Assembly: GCA_964510525.1 (NCBI GenBank)
Contig: CAZECE010000074.1
Location: forward strand, 1 to 18,446
DNA length: 18,446 bases
Direction of reading: 5' to 3'
Origin: CAZECE01 sp964510525
GTDB lineage: Bacteria; Pseudomonadota; Gammaproteobacteria; Pseudomonadales; JANQJO01
Shown here one piece after another: positions 14,610 to 18,446 of the stretch. The stretch's first letter is position 1; each line of letters starts with the position of its first letter. A program made the position numbers and the translations under genes. The notes under the pieces were generated by a model. The model worked only from the letters and a program-made list of their open reading frames with translations, ran no database searches and was not told the DNA's origin.

Positions 14610-15878
14610 ATGTCATCAAAAGGCCCCGTTTTATCCGATTCAGACGAATCCGTGATTCGCATTAAAGCCGGTCGTGTTGCCCAACTCATGGATATGATTG
14701 GCGAACTCAGCTTGGCTGCCGATGAAGTCTTACACCATCCTCAATTGAGAGAACTCGAATTAGACGAATTGCAAAACTCGGCGCATAAGTTACACCAGCT
14801 TATTCGCGAGCTTCAGGACTTAGCTTCGGGCTTGCGTTTGGTTCCTATTGATTCCGTCTTTCGTCGCATGCAACGACTGGCAAGAGACCTCTCTAAACAA
14901 ACTCAAAAACAATTTAAGTTTGAGTTATCCGGTGAAGATACGGAGATAGACAAAGTCGTTGTCGATACCCTATCCGATCCCTTAGTTCATATCATTCGAA
15001 ACTCCGTTGATCATGGCCTTGAATCAGCTGAAGATCGTGCCAAAACCGACAAAGATCCCATGGGAAAAGTTCGACTCTCTGCCAAGCAAGAAGCCGGGGA
15101 TATTTACATTACCATTGAGGACGATGGCGGCGGTTTAAATAAACAACTCATTCTAAACAGAGCCATTGAAAAAGGCTTGGTCAAAAAAAATCAACATCTT
15201 AGCGATCAACAAGTATGGCAACTGATCTTTGAACCCGGCTTTTCAACCAAAGAGTCTGTTTCGCAACTTTCTGGCCGCGGTGTCGGCATGGACGTAGTAA
15301 AAACGACCATTGCGTATCTTCGAGGTCGCATTAATATTTTAAGCCAAGAAGGTCAAGGCACTAAAATCCAATTGATTATTCCTCTTAGTGTCGCATTTTT
15401 AAATACCATGGTAGTCGCTAATGGCGATGCCTTATTTGCAGTGGCTATCGATAATGTGATTGAGGTTTTTCAAGCAACGCCAGAGGACATCAGTGCCGCT
15501 TCTGCGAATCAATATCATGGCATTCGATTAAGGGATCAGCTAGTCCCGATTAAGAGTTTGGATGAGATTCATGGAAAAAACACCACACTATCCATGGATC
15601 AGCCAGGCATATTCATTATTTTGCATACCCTCACAGGCCCCTTAGCCATACCTGTTGATCGGATTTTAGGGCAATATCAAGTCACCATAAAACCATTAAC
15701 TGGATACCTAAAAGACATTCGCGCCATCTCTGGATGTGCATTGTTACCTAGCGGTGATGTCGCTTGGGTTTTGGATACCACCAAAATCTCAGCTACAGCA
15801 CCACCGAATAATAGCAACGACACTGAGACAGAAGCAGCCGAATGTTCCAAGTCCAAGACACCAATCCAAGCAGCCTAA
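14610..15878 (+). CDS. cheA: Short CheA-family histidine kinase without HPt (P3-P4-P5 only)
   Basis: The 422-residue protein lacks the P1 (HPt) and P2 domains of CheA, which is usually above 600 residues. It starts directly in the P3 dimerisation helices (about 14-75; VAQLMDMIGELSLAADEVL). P4 is complete: N box HIIRNSVDHG (127-136), G1 DDGGGLN (171-177), F region FEPGFSTKE and G2 GRGVGMDVV (222-230). P5, the CheW-like domain, covers about 261-395. It should bind ATP, dimerise and join a receptor/CheW array but has no phospho-accepting His, so it must phosphorylate a P1 domain on another protein, as known for Rhodobacter sphaeroides CheA4. GGAAG stands seven bases before the ATG. No frameshifted P1 remnant was seen upstream; the 33-bp gap to cheY leaves no room. 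Confidence 0.92.
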   Translation: MSSKGPVLSDSDESVIRIKAGRVAQLMDMIGELSLAADEVLHHPQLRELELDELQNSAHKLHQLIRELQDLASGLRLVPIDSVFRRMQRLARDLSKQTQKQFKFELSGEDTEIDKVVVDTLSDPLVHIIRNSVDHGLESAEDRAKTDKDPMGKVRLSAKQEAGDIYITIEDDGGGLNKQLILNRAIEKGLVKKNQHLSDQQVWQLIFEPGFSTKESVSQLSGRGVGMDVVKTTIAYLRGRINILSQEGQGTKIQLIIPLSVAFLNTMVVANGDALFAVAIDNVIEVFQATPEDISAASANQYHGIRLRDQLVPIKSLDEIHGKNTTLSMDQPGIFIILHTLTGPLAIPVDRILGQYQVTIKPLTGYLKDIRAISGCALLPSGDVAWVLDTTKISATAPPNNSNDTETEAAECSKSKTPIQAA

Positions 15879-16654
15879 TTTGGGTTAAAGATTGGATCAG
15901 CCAACACACTGGCATCCAATTTCCCGAACATAAGTTGTCGGTATTAGAACAAAGACTCTTAGCTTTGTGCCATCGTTTGGAAATACAATCCATTGAACTG
16001 CTGATTGAAGAACTGAAACATTCGGATGAAGGTGATTTACTGCCACACATCATTGATGCGGCTACTACAAATCATACGCATTTTTTTAGAGAAACTGAAA
16101 ACATCAAATATTTTATTGAATCCATTGTGCCCAGTTTTGAAAACGAGACTCGATTACGCGTCTGGAGTGCGGCGTCTTCTACTGGAGAAGAGCTCTATAC
16201 TATTTTAATGATGTTAGGAGAAACACACTCATTATTAGATATTCGCAATAAATTCAGTTTTTTAGGGACAGATGTAAGCCCAAAAGTTATCCAGCACGCT
16301 GAAAAAGCCCAATACAACCAACAACGCGTTGAAGAACTGCCGCAACCCATAAAAAGTAAGTGGTTCACTCAAATTAACAAGGACTGTTATCAGCTGTCTA
16401 AGCAATTAACCACTCTGTGTCTGTTTCGACGCTTTAATTTATTAAGCCAATCTTGGCCTTTTCAGAACCAGTTTCATGTCATTTTTCTTCGTAATGTGCT
16501 GTATTACTTTGATCAGCCTACTCAAAAAAAGATTCTAGATGCTCTCTATCGACACACGCTGCCTGGCGGGTGGCTGATTACCAGTGTCACGGAGTCCATT
16601 GGTGAACTGAATGTACGATGGCGCCGAGTTCGATCGGGAGTCTTTCAAAAATGA
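15842..16654 (+). CDS. cheR: Chemotaxis protein methyltransferase CheR
   Basis: This 270-residue enzyme methylates receptor glutamates with S-adenosylmethionine. Visible motifs: TTNHTHFFRE (73-82), the SAM-binding strand and loop RVWSAASSTGEELYTILM, LGTDVS, and FHVIFLRNVLYYFD. Compared with the usual WSAGCSTGEE and CRNVLIYF it has AAS for AGC and Leu for Cys, so it is a divergent but apparently intact member. No TPR tail is present. The ATG lies inside the 3' end of cheA (37-bp overlap), and no later start keeps the N-terminal domain. Its own 3' end overlaps cheB by four bases. Partner receptors are probably the PAS protein downstream or the divergent MCP. Confidence 0.9.
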   Translation: MFQVQDTNPSSLIWVKDWISQHTGIQFPEHKLSVLEQRLLALCHRLEIQSIELLIEELKHSDEGDLLPHIIDAATTNHTHFFRETENIKYFIESIVPSFENETRLRVWSAASSTGEELYTILMMLGETHSLLDIRNKFSFLGTDVSPKVIQHAEKAQYNQQRVEELPQPIKSKWFTQINKDCYQLSKQLTTLCLFRRFNLLSQSWPFQNQFHVIFLRNVLYYFDQPTQKKILDALYRHTLPGGWLITSVTESIGELNVRWRRVRSGVFQK

Positions 16655-17724
16655 CGAAGAAAATACGCGTATTGATTGTGGATGACTCTGCAATGGTTCG
16701 TAAAGTACTGAGCAGTATTCTGACATCCGACCCTCAGATTGAAGTGGTTGCAACCGCGCGAGATCCTTATGAAGCACGGGATATTTTGGTGCATGAAAAA
16801 CCTGATGTCATTACGCTGGATATCGAAATGCCAAAAATGGACGGCGTATCTTTTCTTAAAAAATTTATGCGCATCTTGCCTACCCCAACCATCATCATCA
16901 GCTCTCTGGCTGAAAAAGGCAAAGACATTACCATTAAAGCCCTGGAAGCCGGTGCTGTTGATATCATAACGAAACCAAAAGTATCGGTAACCGATAAATT
17001 GGAAACCATCTCCGATGACATCATCAACCGAGTAAAGAGCGCGTCGAAATCCAAGGTGAGTGCGCTGCAACCCAAAGCTGAAACTCAAATCACGGCCAAC
17101 TCAGCAAAAAAGGCCTGTAAAGATTTCACCCATTTGGAAGAAACGACCGATAAAGTCATCGGTATTGGCGCCTCTACCGGCGGTGTCGAGCACCTCGCTC
17201 GAATCATGCCGCAGTTTCCGCCCACAACGCCTGGCATTGCGATTGTGCAACACATGCCGGAAGGATTCACAAACTCATTTGCTAAAAGGCTTAATGAAAT
17301 CTCTCAAATACGTGTCAAAGAAGCTGAAGATAACGATAAGTTGCACCCGGGTATCGCATTGTTAGCGCCAGGTGGTAACCATCACATGGAAGTGGTACGC
17401 ATTGGTGGCGAGTATCGCGTGAAGTTAGTAGAAGGTGAGAAAGTATCATTCAATCGCCCCGCCGTAGATGTTCTGTTTGATTCCATTGCTAAGAATGTTG
17501 GTAAAAACAGTGCTTGCGCTCTAATGACAGGTATGGGACGCGATGGTGCTAAAGGGCTATTAAATTGCAAAAACGCGGGTGGGACCACCATTATCCAAGA
17601 TGAAAAATCCTGTATTGTGTTTGGCATGCCTGGTGAAGCGAAAAATCTTAATGCTGCAGAAAAAGAAGTCTCTTTAGAAAAAATTCCTGAAACTTTACTA
17701 CAATCAATGGTAAAGAAAATCTAG
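16651..17724 (+). CDS. cheB: Protein-glutamate methylesterase/deamidase CheB
   Basis: The 357-residue protein joins a receiver domain (about 1-120; Asp11-Asp12, phospho-acceptor Asp57 in TLDIEMPKMDG, Lys108 in ITKPK) through a linker (about 125-165) to the methylesterase domain (about 168-350). The catalytic triad is visible: Ser175 in GIGASTGG, His201 in QHMPEGF and Asp298 in MTGMGRDGA. It removes methyl groups from receptors and is activated by phosphorylation. The ATG at 16651 overlaps the cheR stop (ATGA), with GGGAG ten bases upstream. An earlier in-frame ATG at 16618 would add 11 residues translated from within cheR and is less likely. Its phosphate must come from whatever P1 domain serves this system. 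Confidence 0.94.
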   Translation: MTKKIRVLIVDDSAMVRKVLSSILTSDPQIEVVATARDPYEARDILVHEKPDVITLDIEMPKMDGVSFLKKFMRILPTPTIIISSLAEKGKDITIKALEAGAVDIITKPKVSVTDKLETISDDIINRVKSASKSKVSALQPKAETQITANSAKKACKDFTHLEETTDKVIGIGASTGGVEHLARIMPQFPPTTPGIAIVQHMPEGFTNSFAKRLNEISQIRVKEAEDNDKLHPGIALLAPGGNHHMEVVRIGGEYRVKLVEGEKVSFNRPAVDVLFDSIAKNVGKNSACALMTGMGRDGAKGLLNCKNAGGTTIIQDEKSCIVFGMPGEAKNLNAAEKEVSLEKIPETLLQSMVKKI

Positions 17725-17766
17725 CTAAACACTGTGTAGACAAACCATCAGAAGGCCTTTACAGAC

Positions 17767-18234
17767 ATGACCACAGCAGAAGCCCTAACCGCCCATCTCG
17801 ATGAAGAAAATCTCGAGCACATGTATCTCATTTTTAACGTCAATCAAGAAGCCTATGGCGTCGGTATCGGTTTTGTGACCGAGATTGTAGGTTTACAAAA
17901 AATTGTCCAAGTACCTGATGTGCCCTCCTATATAAAGGGCGTTATAAATTTAAGAGGTCAGGTGATACCTGTTATGGATGTCCGAACTCGGTTTAAAATG
18001 CAAGATAAAACTTATGATGATCGAACCGTCATTATTGTTCTGGAACACCAAGACATTAAAACGGGATTGATTGTCGATGGTGTCAGTGATGTACAGGAAT
18101 TAAGAGAAGAAGATCTATCTCCTCCACCTCAAAATGATCAATCCAGCGAAAAAAACATCATGACCGGCATAGGTCAGAAAGAAAGCCGAGTGTTCTTTTT
18201 ATTGGATATAGAAAAACTCTTGTATTGCGAATAA
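17767..18234 (+). CDS. cheW: Chemotaxis coupling protein CheW
   Basis: The 155-residue protein is a single CheW domain linking receptors to CheA. Diagnostic segments are YLIFNVNQEAYGVGI (20-34), the strand VQVPDVPSYIKGVINLRGQV (47-66), PVMDVRTRF, and a final LLDIEKLL. Its only extension is about 15 residues at the N-terminus. AAGG lies 11 bases before the ATG. It follows cheB after 42 bp and precedes the PAS gene by 84 bp, with no terminator in either gap. Confidence 0.93.
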   Translation: MTTAEALTAHLDEENLEHMYLIFNVNQEAYGVGIGFVTEIVGLQKIVQVPDVPSYIKGVINLRGQVIPVMDVRTRFKMQDKTYDDRTVIIVLEHQDIKTGLIVDGVSDVQELREEDLSPPPQNDQSSEKNIMTGIGQKESRVFFLLDIEKLLYCE

Positions 18235-18318
18235 CACATTAACATTTACACATGAACTACTGATAAAGATTTACTACCCATTTAGCTCAACAACCAACAT
18301 TTCAACGGAGTGAACATC

Positions 18319-18446
18319 ATGACTACTAAACCAGAAAGCACTGTCGATACTAACTTTATTAAAGCAACGCTCGAACAAGTCAATGCCAATGTCATGCTTG
18401 CCGATAATGACCGCAATATTATTTATATGAATAAAGCGGTAACCAA
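18319..18446 (+). CDS. PAS-domain protein, N-terminus (probable chemoreceptor; cut by window edge)
   Basis: An ATG with GGAG eight bases upstream opens a frame that runs off the window after 42 codons. The visible residues, TLEQVNANVMLADNDRNIIYMN, match the start of PAS domains found in many cytoplasmic or PAS-bearing methyl-accepting chemotaxis proteins. Position directly after cheW supports a receptor. There is no N-terminal membrane segment before the PAS domain, so sensing would be cytoplasmic. The signalling domain lies beyond the window, so the receptor call is an inference. Confidence 0.75.
   Translation, partial: MTTKPESTVDTNFIKATLEQVNANVMLADNDRNIIYMNKAVT

Noticed and set aside
14610..15878. 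The short cheA as a pseudogene.
   Set aside because: The frame is intact, all P3, P4 and P5 motifs are present and it has a good ribosome binding site and operon position.
18264..18271. TAAAGATT, a 7 of 8 match to the FliA -35 box upstream of the PAS gene.
   Set aside because: The sequence 11 bp downstream (TAGCTCAA) shows no likeness to GCCGATAA.

Overview
The window looks like a chromosomal segment of a moderately AT-rich gammaproteobacterium, probably marine or aquatic. This is inferred from the TamA/TamB pair, a DusB-type tRNA-dihydrouridine synthase, a cytochrome b561 and a complete chemotaxis operon, all with gammaproteobacterial-looking sequences. No tRNA, rRNA, insertion sequence, phage gene or CRISPR array was seen. 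Both ends cut through genes: proB on the left and a PAS-domain protein on the right.

Left part (1-6409). The 5' end of proB (glutamate 5-kinase, minus strand) lies behind a terminator-like hairpin and a candidate promoter. Next come a possible 23-codon ORF and a secreted or membrane-anchored coiled-coil/TPR protein, both on the minus strand. Divergent from these is the tamA-tamB operon for outer-membrane protein assembly and envelope lipid transport. Both tam genes appear to start with TTG and they overlap by four bases.

Middle part (6410-10928). A redox pair on the minus strand encodes a cytochrome b561 followed by a fusion of two CDGSH iron-sulfur motifs to an FMN/3Fe-4S glutamate-synthase domain. 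A dusB gene (plus) comes next, not followed by fis in this window. It overlaps tail-to-tail with a soluble Hanks-type Ser/Thr kinase (minus) that has every catalytic motif and an N-terminal tail built on 18-bp tandem repeats.

Right part (10929-18446). A methyl-accepting chemotaxis protein (minus, directly upstream of the kinase) is divergent from a plus-strand chemotaxis operon: pseudo-receiver protein, cheY, a short cheA, cheR, cheB, cheW, then the start of a PAS-domain receptor-like gene. The cheA product holds only the dimerisation, ATPase and CheW-like domains (P3-P4-P5) and has no HPt domain. It therefore cannot autophosphorylate in the usual way and must use a histidine on another protein. 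The gene order cheA-cheR-cheB-cheW-receptor recalls the split-kinase operon cheOp3 of Rhodobacter sphaeroides. The lead gene encodes a receiver-like domain without the acidic pocket or phospho-accepting aspartate, joined to a GAF-like region. This non-canonical, split-kinase chemosensory operon, with a Ser/Thr kinase beside an adjacent MCP, is the most interesting content of the window.
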